In this document: positions 49,901-58,342 of the stretch, one piece after another
How the letters are laid out: each line of letters opens with the position of its first letter
Position numbering within the stretch: position 1 is the first letter of the stretch
DNA from: Mycobacterium sp. URHB0044
GTDB taxonomy: Bacteria; Actinomycetota; Actinomycetes; Mycobacteriales; Mycobacteriaceae
Assembly (NCBI RefSeq): GCF_000620625.1
Contig: NZ_JIAW01000005.1
Coordinates: 310,001 to 374,000 of the forward strand
Direction of reading: 5' to 3'
DNA length: 64,000 nt
Position numbers and translations under genes: made by a program
The notes under the pieces: model-generated
The model's database searches: none
Told to the model about the DNA's origin: nothing
The model's input: only the letters and a program-made list of their open reading frames with translations

Positions 49901-50523
49901 GGCTCCTCCAGAAGAACGGGGACGAGGGCGGCGACGGCTTGGAAGAGCCGTCGGTACATCCGATCCACGTCGGTCGCCTCGGGTTCGAGGTGGTCGGCGA
50001 AGAAGACGCCGTCGGACTGCGCGACCGCGAAGGCGGTCAACTCCTCGATGACGCGATCGGCCTTGTCCCGCGGCACGTCTGGCGGGACAAGGTGGGCGAT
50101 GGCGTCGCGGAACCGCGCGATGGCGGTGTCACGGACCCGACGCACGATCTGCCCAACCGCCGGATCGACGCTGCGCTCGAGCGACAGCATGTAGAGCAGC
50201 CGCAGGAAGTCGGGATGCTCGGCGAGCTGCGCGGCCGCGATACGCCTCTGCGCCTCAGGGCCCTCGGCTTCGTCCCACGTCGGGATGGCTGCGAAGAATC
50301 GTCCGGCGCCGCGTTCCATCACGGCGGCCAGGACGCCCTCCTTCGACCCGAAGTGCCAGTAGATCGAGCTCGGCGGCAACCCGCACGACTTGCGGATGTC
50401 GTTGATCGACGTCGCCGCATAGCCCTTCGTCGCCATCAGGCGTTCGGTCGCATCGAGGATGAGCTCGCGGGACTGCTCGCCTTGCTGTTGCTTCTGGGTC
50501 GGCGCAGCGGCGTTCACGTGCAC
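49897..50523 (-). CDS. TetR-family regulator of the SDR-MFS operon
   Basis: A 208-residue repressor with helix-turn-helix at about 18-65 (RELILDATERLMATKGYAATSINDIRKSCGLPPSSIYWHFGSKEGVLAAVMERG). The C-terminal domain has no assigned ligand. Start GTG 50523; GTG 50517 is an alternative. A TetR-style inverted repeat lies only 5 bases upstream, so it is probably autoregulated and may also control the divergent lysA-like gene. Confidence 0.85.
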   Translation of the reverse strand: MHVNAAAPTQKQQQGEQSRELILDATERLMATKGYAATSINDIRKSCGLPPSSIYWHFGSKEGVLAAVMERGAGRFFAAIPTWDEAEGPEAQRRIAAAQLAEHPDFLRLLYMLSLERSVDPAVGQIVRRVRDTAIARFRDAIAHLVPPDVPRDKADRVIEELTAFAVAQSDGVFFADHLEPEATDVDRMYRRLFQAVAALVPVLLEEP

Positions 50524-50528
50524 TCCGC

Positions 50529-50548
50529 TCTGTAGGGATCGTTACAGA
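50529..50548. promoter_or_regulatory. TetR operator candidate between TetR and lysA-like gene
   Basis: TCTGTA (50529-50534) and TACAGA (50543-50548) form perfect 6-base arms around an 8-base spacer, in the 72-base divergent gap. The layout is common for TetR operators and covers the likely promoters of both genes. Confidence 0.6.
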
Positions 50549-50595
50549 CGGACGTTAGCAGGTTGTTTCGACGCCGGCAATGGCACGCTGTGTCA

Positions 50596-51876
50596 GTGCG
50601 CACTCATCGCGAGCCGACCACCGACGAAATAGTCGGGCTGTTCCCGCCGGGCTCTGCGCTCGCCGACGACGGCACGCTCGTGGTGGGCGGCTGTCGACTC
50701 GATGACGTGGCCGCCCAGTTCGGCACGCCCGCCATCGTCGTCGCAGAGGACGCGCTGCGGCAGCGGGCACGCTCCTACCTGGAGGCGTTCCGCAGTCGGT
50801 GGCCGCGCGCCGACGTCGCGTTCGCGTCGAAGTCGTTCCCGTGCACGGCCGTTCAGCGGGTGATGGTCGCCGAAGGGCTCCACGTCGACGTGGCGGGCGG
50901 CGGCGAGATCCTGAGCGCACTGAAGGCAGGAGCCGACCCTGCCACGCTGGTCCTGCACGGCAACGCCAAGACCGACGAAGAGCTGGAGCTGGCCGTGCGG
51001 CGCGGCGTCGGACTGATCGTGGTCGACAACTTCGACGACATCGACCGCCTGGAACGCATCGTGCCCTCGGGCACACGGCAGCCGTGTCTGGTCCGGGTGA
51101 TTCCCGGTGTGGAAGCCGCCACCCACGCGTCGCAGGCGACCGGCCACGAGGGGTCGAAGTTCGGGCTGATGCCCGACGACGCCCGGCTGGCGATCAAACG
51201 CATCGACCGCAGCCCGGTGCTGCGACTCGCTGGCGTACACACCCACGTCGGTTCTCAGCTACTCGACGTCGACCAGCTGGCGCAGGCGGTGGCGCCGATC
51301 GCCGCACTGGGTTCCTTCGACACCTACGACCTGGGCGGCGGGCTCGGGGTCCGCTACACCTACGACGAGCACCCACCGGATCTCGACGCGTACGCCGACG
51401 CGATGGTGGGCCAGGCACGCGCCCTGCTGCCCGAGGGCAGCCGCATCATCGTCGAGCCCGGCCGCAGCATGGTGGCGACGACGGCGTGCACGATCTACCG
51501 CGTGACGACGGTGAAGCGCGGTGGGATCGTGCACGTCGCGGTCGACGGCGGCATGGGCGACAACCTCGAGGTGTCGCTCACCGGGCAACGATTCGAGGCG
51601 ACGATCGTCGACCGGGTCGGTGGCGGGGAGACGGTCACCGTCGTCGGCAGGCACTGCGAGTCGGGCGACCAGTTGGTCGATGGCATCGCCCTACGCGACC
51701 CGGCCGTCGGTGACCTGCTCGCGGTGCCGGTCACTGGGGCGTACTGCTACACGATGTCCAATCAGTACAACGGGGCCCGGCGAGTGCCAGTCGTGTTCGC
51801 GCAGAACGGAACTGCCCGGCTTGTGGTGCGTCGCGACACCTGGGAGGACCTGCTGGCCCGCGACGTCGACGACTAG
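50596..51876 (+). CDS. Diaminopimelate decarboxylase-family enzyme (second LysA)
   Basis: A 426-residue PLP-dependent fold III decarboxylase with the PLP lysine in DVAFASKSFPC (about residue 80), HTHVGSQ, GGGLGVRY, EPGRS and CESGD. All are hallmarks of DapDC, which makes lysine from meso-diaminopimelate. The main mycobacterial lysA lies elsewhere (near thrA in M. tuberculosis), so this would be a paralogue, perhaps for another D-amino acid or for a specialised pathway. The start GTG 50596 has the family N terminus. It diverges from a TetR gene and may be induced with it. Confidence 0.8.
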   Translation: MRTHREPTTDEIVGLFPPGSALADDGTLVVGGCRLDDVAAQFGTPAIVVAEDALRQRARSYLEAFRSRWPRADVAFASKSFPCTAVQRVMVAEGLHVDVAGGGEILSALKAGADPATLVLHGNAKTDEELELAVRRGVGLIVVDNFDDIDRLERIVPSGTRQPCLVRVIPGVEAATHASQATGHEGSKFGLMPDDARLAIKRIDRSPVLRLAGVHTHVGSQLLDVDQLAQAVAPIAALGSFDTYDLGGGLGVRYTYDEHPPDLDAYADAMVGQARALLPEGSRIIVEPGRSMVATTACTIYRVTTVKRGGIVHVAVDGGMGDNLEVSLTGQRFEATIVDRVGGGETVTVVGRHCESGDQLVDGIALRDPAVGDLLAVPVTGAYCYTMSNQYNGARRVPVVFAQNGTARLVVRRDTWEDLLARDVDD

Positions 51877-51885
51877 TCGGCACCA

Positions 51886-51909
51886 CCCGCACCCCGAACG
51901 GGATGCGGG
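51886..51909. terminator. Hairpin between convergent lysA-like and secreted-protein genes
   Basis: CCCGCACCCC (51886-51895) and GGGATGCGGG (51900-51909) pair over 10 bases with one mismatch and a 4-base loop, in the 48-base convergent gap. It could terminate both transcripts. Confidence 0.65.
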
Positions 51910-51924
51910 CGGCAAGCGCGCTGC

Positions 51925-52353
51925 TTAGCCGACGCACTTCACCGAGGTGGAATCGGTTACCGCAGTGTGTCCGTGACTGCACCCAGGCGTGATCGGCTTG
52001 ACGGCCAAGCCTGGAGGGGTGGGCCCCCATACCGTCTGGACTTGGTCACCGTTGGTGAGCGTGTGAGTTGCCCAAAGACCAGTTTCGAACTGCCCCATCG
52101 CATCAGGCGTGGTGCCCGGCAACTTTGCCAACCCATTGATGACCGAGCCGGGCGTGACCGGGGCGCCCGATGGGTTCGCGCCAGGCGTGATACCGGTGTC
52201 CAGGAAGTTGCCCAGCTTCGCCGGGACACCACCCGATCCAATTCCGTTGGCGGTGCTGCCGGGGTCGGATGGCGGATCTGCGCTCGCCAGTGCAGCGAGC
52301 GGAACGGACAGGGCTCCTGCCGCGATTGCGGCGACTAGCGCTTTCTTGATCAT
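51925..52353 (-). CDS. Small secreted protein of unknown function
   Basis: A 142-residue exported protein with a signal peptide (MIKKALVAAIAAGALSVPLAALASA, cleaved after ASA) and a mature part rich in Gly, Pro and Thr, ending GCSHGHTAVTDSTSVKCVG with two cysteines likely to form a disulfide. Start ATG 52353 is preceded by GGGGGA; ATG 52368 is an alternative. I do not recognise a family. Mycobacteria have several such small secreted proteins of unknown role. Confidence 0.75.
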   Translation of the reverse strand: MIKKALVAAIAAGALSVPLAALASADPPSDPGSTANGIGSGGVPAKLGNFLDTGITPGANPSGAPVTPGSVINGLAKLPGTTPDAMGQFETGLWATHTLTNGDQVQTVWGPTPPGLAVKPITPGCSHGHTAVTDSTSVKCVG

Positions 52354-52437
52354 GGTCGATTCCCCCATTGCTGTCATCACGGACCGGTCGTGATCCGCGA
52401 TGAGATCGTCACTCCCGCAGGGCGCGACGAGCGCAGT

Positions 52438-52488
52438 GGCGCGCTACTGCAATCTCGCTCGGATTCGGCGCGCTACTACTACTGCAAT
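52438..52488. repeat. Imperfect direct repeat in an intergenic region
   Basis: GGCGCGCTACTGCAAT (52438-52453) recurs as GGCGCGCTAC(TAC)2TGCAAT-like sequence at 52467-52488, 29 bases on, with two extra CTA/TAC triplets. It is in the 224-base gap between the secreted-protein gene start and the NCS1 gene stop. The remainder of this gap has no recognisable gene; GTGAGCGTTCAC at 52495-52506 is a weak palindrome. Confidence 0.45.
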
Positions 52489-52577
52489 GTTGGTGTGAGC
52501 GTTCACTCGACAGCCCGGCGCGTATTCGTCTGCCGAGCCGTGGCTTCCCGTTGGCGGGCGTAGTTCAGTCGCGCATA

Positions 52578-54053
52578 TCAGGTCGTCGCGTGGCCCTCGG
52601 GACGCTGGTGCTCGCGGGCCACGCGCTCGAGCTCCTCGGCCTCAGCCTCGGCGATCCGCGTCTCACCCTCGATGTCGATGGATCTGGCCAGGATCCAGTA
52701 GAGGATTCCGGCGACCGGAAGACCTACGAACATCGAGATGTCGGCACCGCCGAGCGCGGACGCGATGAAGCCGGTGTACTTGCTGGTGCTCAGGAAGGGA
52801 AGCATCGCAGCGAAGCCCACCAGATACGACGTGATGCCCCGCCACCCCCAGCGGCCGTACATGCCCCGCGGGTTGAAGATCTCCGCGATGGCGTAATGCC
52901 CGCGCCGAACCACGTAGTAGTCAACGAGATTGACGGCGGTCCACGGGACGAAGAGGTAGAGCACGAGCAGGAGGAAGTCCTCGAAGTTGGTGAGGAAGTT
53001 CTCGCCGATGAGCAAGGCCGGGATGAGCGAGAGCACGGCCGTAAAACCAATGGTGAGAATCCGAAGCATGCTGGTCGGCCGGACCTTCTTGAACGAGTCG
53101 ATGGCGCTGATCAACGTCAGCGACCCGCCGTACATGTTCAACGCGGTGACGGAGATGAGCCCCAGCGTCGAGAAGACCAGGGCTACTGCGCCGAAGCCTG
53201 AAAAGACTTGATTCCCTGCATCTTCGATCGACGAGATGGTGTCGAAGTTGTCGCCCGCCCATGCGGCCAGCGCGGCGCCGAGGCACATCAACCAGATGGC
53301 GCCCAGGGCTGACCCCCAGTAGGTCCACAGGAACGTCAGGCGGACGGTGACAGACGGCGGCAAGTAGCGGGAGTAGTCCGATACGTAGATGGCCCAACTG
53401 ATTTGGTAGCCGGCAACCGCGCCGAACTGAATGAGGAAGGGCGTCCACTTGAAGTCGCCGAGGTCGAAGGAACCTGCGGGGTAGTTCAGCGTGCACACGC
53501 CGATCGTGAGCAGACCGAAGATCACCAGGAATCCCACCGTCAGCCAGCGTTCCACTCCATGGATGAGGTCGTAGCCCACCAATGCCACGACCGCGGCGAC
53601 GAGAGTGGCGATGACGATCCACATCTTGCTTGGGCCGTGGATCGTCGAGTGCAGTGCGTCGCCCGCCAAGATCGTGTTGAAGATGTTGAATCCCGCGTAT
53701 TGCAGGTAGGCGAAGGCCCAGACCAACAGCGCGCCCACATACCCGAACTGCGGTCGGGACTGAATCATCTGGGGCAGCCCGAGCTGCGGGCCCTGCGCCG
53801 AGTGGAACGCCATGAAGAACGTGCCGAACAGAACACCGCTGATGATGGCGAGGATCGACCAGACCAGGTTGCCGCCGCCCGTGACCGAGAACGTGCCGAC
53901 CGCCAAGGTCGCGATCTGAGCATTGCTCATGAACCACAGCGGCCCCTGACTCCAGACCTTGCCGTGCCGCTCGTTGAGCGGGACGTAGTCGATCGAGCGC
54001 ACCTCGACCCCGGCGATGCGACCAGCACTGGTGGGCGCCGATTCCTCGGACAT
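52578..54053 (-). CDS. NCS1-family purine/pyrimidine-type permease
   Basis: A 491-residue, twelve-helix symporter of the nucleobase-cation-symport-1 family. It has the characteristic N-terminal motif (IDYVPLNERHGKVWSQGPLWFMSNAQIATLAVG) and further matches through WAIYVSDYSRYLPP and PWTAVNLVDYYVVRRGHY. Such proteins take up cytosine, uracil, allantoin, hydantoin or thiamine-like compounds with Na+ or H+; the substrate here is not clear. Start ATG 54053 has AGGAG upstream. It diverges from malQ with a 279-base gap that contains promoters and no other gene. Confidence 0.88.
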   Translation of the reverse strand: MSEESAPTSAGRIAGVEVRSIDYVPLNERHGKVWSQGPLWFMSNAQIATLAVGTFSVTGGGNLVWSILAIISGVLFGTFFMAFHSAQGPQLGLPQMIQSRPQFGYVGALLVWAFAYLQYAGFNIFNTILAGDALHSTIHGPSKMWIVIATLVAAVVALVGYDLIHGVERWLTVGFLVIFGLLTIGVCTLNYPAGSFDLGDFKWTPFLIQFGAVAGYQISWAIYVSDYSRYLPPSVTVRLTFLWTYWGSALGAIWLMCLGAALAAWAGDNFDTISSIEDAGNQVFSGFGAVALVFSTLGLISVTALNMYGGSLTLISAIDSFKKVRPTSMLRILTIGFTAVLSLIPALLIGENFLTNFEDFLLLVLYLFVPWTAVNLVDYYVVRRGHYAIAEIFNPRGMYGRWGWRGITSYLVGFAAMLPFLSTSKYTGFIASALGGADISMFVGLPVAGILYWILARSIDIEGETRIAEAEAEELERVAREHQRPEGHATT

Positions 54054-54314
54054 GCGGACTCCTTGCTCGGAACGACATGCGAAGACCAGGAGGCGCGTAC
54101 CCACTACACGGCTGATCGAACCGTCGACATTCGGCGCTGGCTACTTCGACCTGAGCAGTGAGCGCGGCCGAGTCAGCGGTGGTGCCACTGTCACGTTCCG
54201 GTGGCTAACAGGCGTGAGCCCGTAGTTGTCGAGAGCTTTCTCGAGTGGAGGCCTCGGTAACAACAGGCTCGACGGGTCCGCTTTGGCCCGGCCGCCACGC
54301 ACGCCTGAGCCGCA

Positions 54315-54332
54315 ACCGGCAAGATTGCCGGT
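54315..54332 (+). promoter_or_regulatory. Perfect palindrome directly before the malQ start
   Basis: ACCGGCAAGATTGCCGGT has 8-base complementary arms around a central GA and ends one base before ATG 54333. Within it, AAGATT (54321-54326) is placed 6 bases before the ATG like a leaderless-promoter -10. A repressor on this site would cover the -10 and start. The rest of the 279-base gap shows no gene. Confidence 0.55.
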
Positions 54333-56477
54333 ATGACCGAGCCCGCTCCGTCGTTGATCCAGCTTGCCCACCGCTACGGCGTGTCCACCGACTTCGTCGA
54401 CTGGACGGGCAGCAGCCACGCCGTGCCCGAGTCGACGTTGGTGTCCGTACTTGGCGCGCTCGGAGTGGCTGCCGGCACCGAAGAGGACAGGGCGACAGCA
54501 CTTCTGGAGCTCGATCGGGCGCACTGGCAGCGCACCCTGGCGGCGACCATCGTGGTGCGTGCCGATCGGGCGTCGTCGTTCTGGGTACACGTGACCCACG
54601 GCGAGCCCGTCGACGCATGGATCCGCTTCGAGGACGGCACCGCGCGGGGAGACCTGCAGCAGCTGGAGAACAACCGGGCACCGTACGACCTCGACGGCCG
54701 CACGATCGGTGAGGCGACGTTCGAGCTGCCCGCCGACCTGCCGTTCGGCTATCACAGGCTGCACGTGCGGGCCGGCTCCCACGACGCCGAGACCACGCTG
54801 ATCGTCACACCCGCTGCCGCCGTCCTGCCGGCGCGGCTCGGCGCCGGCCGCGCTTGGGGCCTGGCCACCCAGCTCTACAGCGTGCGATCCGAACGGTCCT
54901 GGGGCATCGGCGACCTGACCGACCTCACCGACCTGGCCGTGTGGTCGGCCGCCACCCATGGCGCCGGCTTCATCCTGGTGAACCCGCTGCACGCCGCCGC
55001 GCCGACCGCACCGATGGAGCCTTCGCCGTACCTGCCGACCTCACGCCGGTTCGTCAACCCGATGTATCTGCGGGTCGAGGCGATCCCCGAGTTCGCCTAC
55101 GTCCGCCACCGCGGCCGGATGCGCAAGGCGCAGGCCGTCGCACAGGCACGGGCCCAGGCGTCCGAACTCGTCGACCGCGACTCGGCGTGGAAGATCAAGC
55201 GCGCCGCGCTCAAGAGCGTCTACGAGGTGCCCCGGTCGGCGGGCCGCGAGCTGGCCTACGCCGCGTACCGCGAGCAAGAGGGGCGCAGCCTCGACGACTT
55301 CGCGACGTGGTGCGCGCTCGCCGAGAAACACGGCAACGACTGGCACCACTGGCCCGCCGAGCTGCATCACCCCGCCAACGAGGCCGTCGCCGCGTTCGCC
55401 GCCAAGCACGCCGATGCCGTCGACTTCCACCGGTGGCTGCAGTGGGTGTTGGACGACCAGCTGACCAACGCGCAGGCCACCGCACTGCGGGCAGGCATGT
55501 CGCTGGGCGTCATGCACGACCTGGCCGTCGGGGTGGACCCCAACGGCGCCGACGCGTGGGCCCTGCAGGACGTGCTGGCCCTCGGAGTGAACGTGGGCGC
55601 GCCGCCCGACGAGTTCAACCAGTTGGGCCAGGACTGGTCGCAGCCCCCGTGGCGGCCCGACCAGCTCGTCGAGTCCGGCTACGAGCCGTTCCGGGCCGTG
55701 GTCAACGCACTGCTACGGCACGCCGGCGGAGCCCGTATCGACCACATCATCGGCTTGTTCCGGCTCTGGTGGATTCCGAAGGGGGCGGCGGCCACCCACG
55801 GCACCTACGTCCGCTACGACCACGAGGCGATGCTCGGCATCCTGGTGCTGGAAGCCCATCGCGTCGGCGCCGTGGTCGTCGGCGAGGACCTCGGCACGGT
55901 CGAGCCGTGGGCGCGCGACTATCTGCGCGAGCGTGGCCTCCTCGGCACATCGATCCTGTGGTTCGAACTGGACCGCGACGGTGACGGCGGCCCACTGCAC
56001 GCCGAACGGTGGCGCGAGTACTGCTTGTCCTCGGTCACCACGCACGACCTGCCCCCCACCGCCGGCTACCTGGCCGGCGAGCACGTCCGGATCCGTGAGG
56101 AGCTGAACCTGCTGACCAGGCCCGCCGCCGACGAACTCGCCGACGACCGCGCCGGGCAGGCCGCCTGGCTGGCCGAACTGCGTCGCGTCGGGCTGCTGCA
56201 CGACGGAGCCGACCCCAGCGCCGAGGAGATCGTCCTGGCCTTGTACGAGTACCTCGGCCGGACCCCGTCACGCCTGCTCGCACTGGCACTGCCCGACGCG
56301 GTGGGCGACGTGCGCACCCAAAACCAGCCGGGGACCACCGACGAGTATCCGAATTGGCGGGTTCCGCTGGCCGACCCCGACGGCAAGCCCATGCTCCTCG
56401 AGGACGTGTTCGGCGACCCGCGGGCGGCCACCCTGGCCGAGGCGCTGCGCGCCCAGGTAACACTGAGCGAGGAGTGA
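54333..56477 (+). CDS. malQ: 4-alpha-glucanotransferase (amylomaltase)
   Basis: MalQ transfers maltosyl or longer alpha-1,4-glucan units between chains in glycogen/maltodextrin metabolism. The 714-residue protein is the long actinobacterial GH77 form with an N-terminal sugar-binding-like extension (about 1-150). The catalytic nucleophile is in ARIDHIIGLFRLW, the acid/base Glu in VVGEDLGTVEP and the stabilising Asp in TTHDLPPTAGY. It corresponds to Rv1781c. A palindrome abuts its start. Confidence 0.95.
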   Translation: MTEPAPSLIQLAHRYGVSTDFVDWTGSSHAVPESTLVSVLGALGVAAGTEEDRATALLELDRAHWQRTLAATIVVRADRASSFWVHVTHGEPVDAWIRFEDGTARGDLQQLENNRAPYDLDGRTIGEATFELPADLPFGYHRLHVRAGSHDAETTLIVTPAAAVLPARLGAGRAWGLATQLYSVRSERSWGIGDLTDLTDLAVWSAATHGAGFILVNPLHAAAPTAPMEPSPYLPTSRRFVNPMYLRVEAIPEFAYVRHRGRMRKAQAVAQARAQASELVDRDSAWKIKRAALKSVYEVPRSAGRELAYAAYREQEGRSLDDFATWCALAEKHGNDWHHWPAELHHPANEAVAAFAAKHADAVDFHRWLQWVLDDQLTNAQATALRAGMSLGVMHDLAVGVDPNGADAWALQDVLALGVNVGAPPDEFNQLGQDWSQPPWRPDQLVESGYEPFRAVVNALLRHAGGARIDHIIGLFRLWWIPKGAAATHGTYVRYDHEAMLGILVLEAHRVGAVVVGEDLGTVEPWARDYLRERGLLGTSILWFELDRDGDGGPLHAERWREYCLSSVTTHDLPPTAGYLAGEHVRIREELNLLTRPAADELADDRAGQAAWLAELRRVGLLHDGADPSAEEIVLALYEYLGRTPSRLLALALPDAVGDVRTQNQPGTTDEYPNWRVPLADPDGKPMLLEDVFGDPRAATLAEALRAQVTLSEE

Positions 56478-56542
56478 CCGAAGTTCACTCGAGAGGCGCA
56501 ACTGCGATATGTTCGCAACGCACCGCGACACTCGGAGGTCAC

Positions 56543-56965
56543 GTGAAGAAGCTTGTTGTGCTGAGCGCGAGCGCGCTCGCCATCCCCGTTGGCATGGCCG
56601 CAGCGGCTCTGGTCAGCCCGACCGTGGCCGAATCCGACCCGGGTAGCGCCGTCGCGCTCAACGTGATCGGTGAGCCGTACGGCCGCGCCCTCGCGATCCT
56701 GAAGAGCCAGGGCGTCAAGGCGTACTTCGGTGGCGCGGTCGGCAGCGACCTGCCCCAGGCCCAGTGCATCGTCGACCAGCAGAAGATCACCGGTGGCGGC
56801 CGGATGTACCTGCAGCTCAACTGCACGCAGAAGGCCGCGGACGACGCGACGGCCAGCCAGCCCGCCGGAGCTGGCGGCGGACCACGAGTCGGCGGCAACG
56901 GCATCACGACCGTGACGGCCACGCCGGTCGGCCCGCAGCCCGGCATGTCCGTCCCCGGGGCCTAG
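56543..56965 (+). CDS. Small exported protein of unknown function
   Basis: A 140-residue protein starting at GTG 56543 (CGGAGGTCAC gives a good ribosome site). It has a signal peptide (VKKLVVLSASALAIPVGMAAAALVSPTVAESDPG), a core with IGEPYGRALAILKSQGVKAYFGGAVGSDLPQAQCIVDQQ and two cysteines (QCIVDQ, LNCTQK) likely to bond, then a Gly/Pro-rich tail. Similar small proteins are common in mycobacteria but I cannot name a family. It lies 65 bases after malQ; the longer open frame upstream overlaps malQ and is not convincing. Confidence 0.72.
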   Translation: MKKLVVLSASALAIPVGMAAAALVSPTVAESDPGSAVALNVIGEPYGRALAILKSQGVKAYFGGAVGSDLPQAQCIVDQQKITGGGRMYLQLNCTQKAADDATASQPAGAGGGPRVGGNGITTVTATPVGPQPGMSVPGA

Positions 56966-56969
56966 CTCC

Positions 56970-57404
56970 TCACCCCTCGACGAGGGCCTTCAGCTTCTTC
57001 ACGGTCGCGCTCATGGTGCGGCCAACCTGCCGCGCGGCCACCCGATCGGCGATGAGGCCCAGTAGTCCGCCCGGCGCTTCGTAGGCCAGCCTGAAGGTCA
57101 CCTTGGTGCGGCCGTCGGGACAGTCGCGCAGCCGGAACCGGCCGCGCAGGGTGATACCGGTGATTCCGATCCAGGCCAGGTCGCGGGCCGGATCGAACTC
57201 GACGACCTCGACCACGCCACCGATCGGAACCGAACCGATCTTCCAGTGCACGGTGTAGCGCGAACCGACCGCTGCAGGTCCTTCCGAGTTGGTTTCCCAA
57301 CGCTCCAGGCTGGCCATGAACTCGGGGTAGCAGTCCGGGTCGCTCACCTTCTTCCACACCGCGTCGCGGTCGGCGTCGATGACGCACCGCCGTTCGAGCC
57401 TCAT
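56970..57404 (-). CDS. SRPBCC-family protein (polyketide cyclase/dehydrase-like)
   Basis: A 144-residue START-like protein: RRCVIDADRDAVWKKVSDPDCYPEFMASLERWE at the start, then beta strands and a terminal helix (DRVAARQVGRTMSATVKKLKALVEG). This is the CoxG/Ribosome-associated-toxin-like SRPBCC group that binds lipids or lipid intermediates. It is 10 bases after the acyltransferase gene in the same direction, so the two probably act on the same lipids. No catalytic residues can be named. Confidence 0.8.
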   Translation of the reverse strand: MRLERRCVIDADRDAVWKKVSDPDCYPEFMASLERWETNSEGPAAVGSRYTVHWKIGSVPIGGVVEVVEFDPARDLAWIGITGITLRGRFRLRDCPDGRTKVTFRLAYEAPGGLLGLIADRVAARQVGRTMSATVKKLKALVEG

Positions 57405-57414
57405 CGGTACCTCA

Positions 57415-58248
57415 TCAGCCGATCACCGGGAATCGCCGCTCCGCCGCCAGCCGATCCACACCCGCCTGCAGGCTGGCCATCACCTTCTCGTGTACCACCT
57501 CGTCGTCCCCGTCGACGTCGATCGGGTCGAGGGCTTCGACCACGATCTTGGCCGGCAGCGGGATGTGCCCGGCCAGGTCGCTGATGTTCAGGCCCCACGG
57601 CAGCGCCAACGAGATCGGCACACTCTTGAGCCGCGCCAGCTTGTCGACCCTCAGCAGTTTCGCCAACCACTGGCCACGGTCGAGGAACAACGCCGTCTCC
57701 TGGCCACCGACGCTGGCGATCGGCACGATCGGCACACCCGCTTCGCGGGCTAGTCGCACATAGCCCATCCGTCCGCCGAAGTCGACCTCGTGGCGCTTCC
57801 ACGACGGCCGGAACACCTCGTAGTCACCGCCCGGGTAGACGAGCAACGCGGCACCTGACTCCAGGGCGAGACGGGCATTCTCGTGGTTCGCGGCGACCGT
57901 GCCGAACTTGCGCAGCCACCCCAGCGGCGGCGCCGAAACGACCAAGTTGTGCGCAAGTTGGTAGAACGGCCGCTCGACGCCGAAGTAGGAGCAGAACGCC
58001 AGGGTGAACACGAACGTGTCGGGCGGTACGTTGCCACCGCTGTGATTGCCGACGAGCAGGACCGGCCCCTCCGCGGGGATGCGGTCCAGTCCTCGGACGT
58101 CGGCACGAAAGTACAGCGAGGCGAGCAGCCAGGTGCCGGGCAACTGTTCGCGGATGTAGTCGGGGTCGCGCTGGTCCAGGTCCGCCTTCGGCACCCGGGA
58201 GGCCACTTGCGTTCGCGCCCAGTCGAGGGCAGCACCGATCCCCGCCAT
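57415..58248 (-). CDS. PlsC-type lysophospholipid acyltransferase
   Basis: A 277-residue acyltransferase with motif I in VLLVGNHSGGNVPPDTFVF (His and a distant Asp, as in the actinobacterial NHSGG subgroup rather than strict HX4D) and motif III-like sequence LLVYPGGDYEVFRPSW. It would acylate a lysophospholipid or glycerol phosphate at the membrane inner face. ATG 58248 is the start; the frame is open far upstream, opposite the PF10118 gene. It lies next to the SRPBCC gene. The acceptor is unknown. Confidence 0.82.
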   Translation of the reverse strand: MAGIGAALDWARTQVASRVPKADLDQRDPDYIREQLPGTWLLASLYFRADVRGLDRIPAEGPVLLVGNHSGGNVPPDTFVFTLAFCSYFGVERPFYQLAHNLVVSAPPLGWLRKFGTVAANHENARLALESGAALLVYPGGDYEVFRPSWKRHEVDFGGRMGYVRLAREAGVPIVPIASVGGQETALFLDRGQWLAKLLRVDKLARLKSVPISLALPWGLNISDLAGHIPLPAKIVVEALDPIDVDGDDEVVHEKVMASLQAGVDRLAAERRFPVIG

Positions 58249-58342
58249 GACTGGTGATATACACCCGCGCCCGTGACCCGAAACCTGCGGTTCCGCGAAA
58301 CCAGTAAACTCTCGTGCCACCCCTTCAGGGAGGACGCCTGAC

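Noticed and set aside
52495..52506. A CRP-type site (GTGAGCGTTCAC)
   Set aside because: The spacer is 4 bases rather than the 6 of TGTGA-N6-TCACA, and its position is far from the two neighbouring starts.
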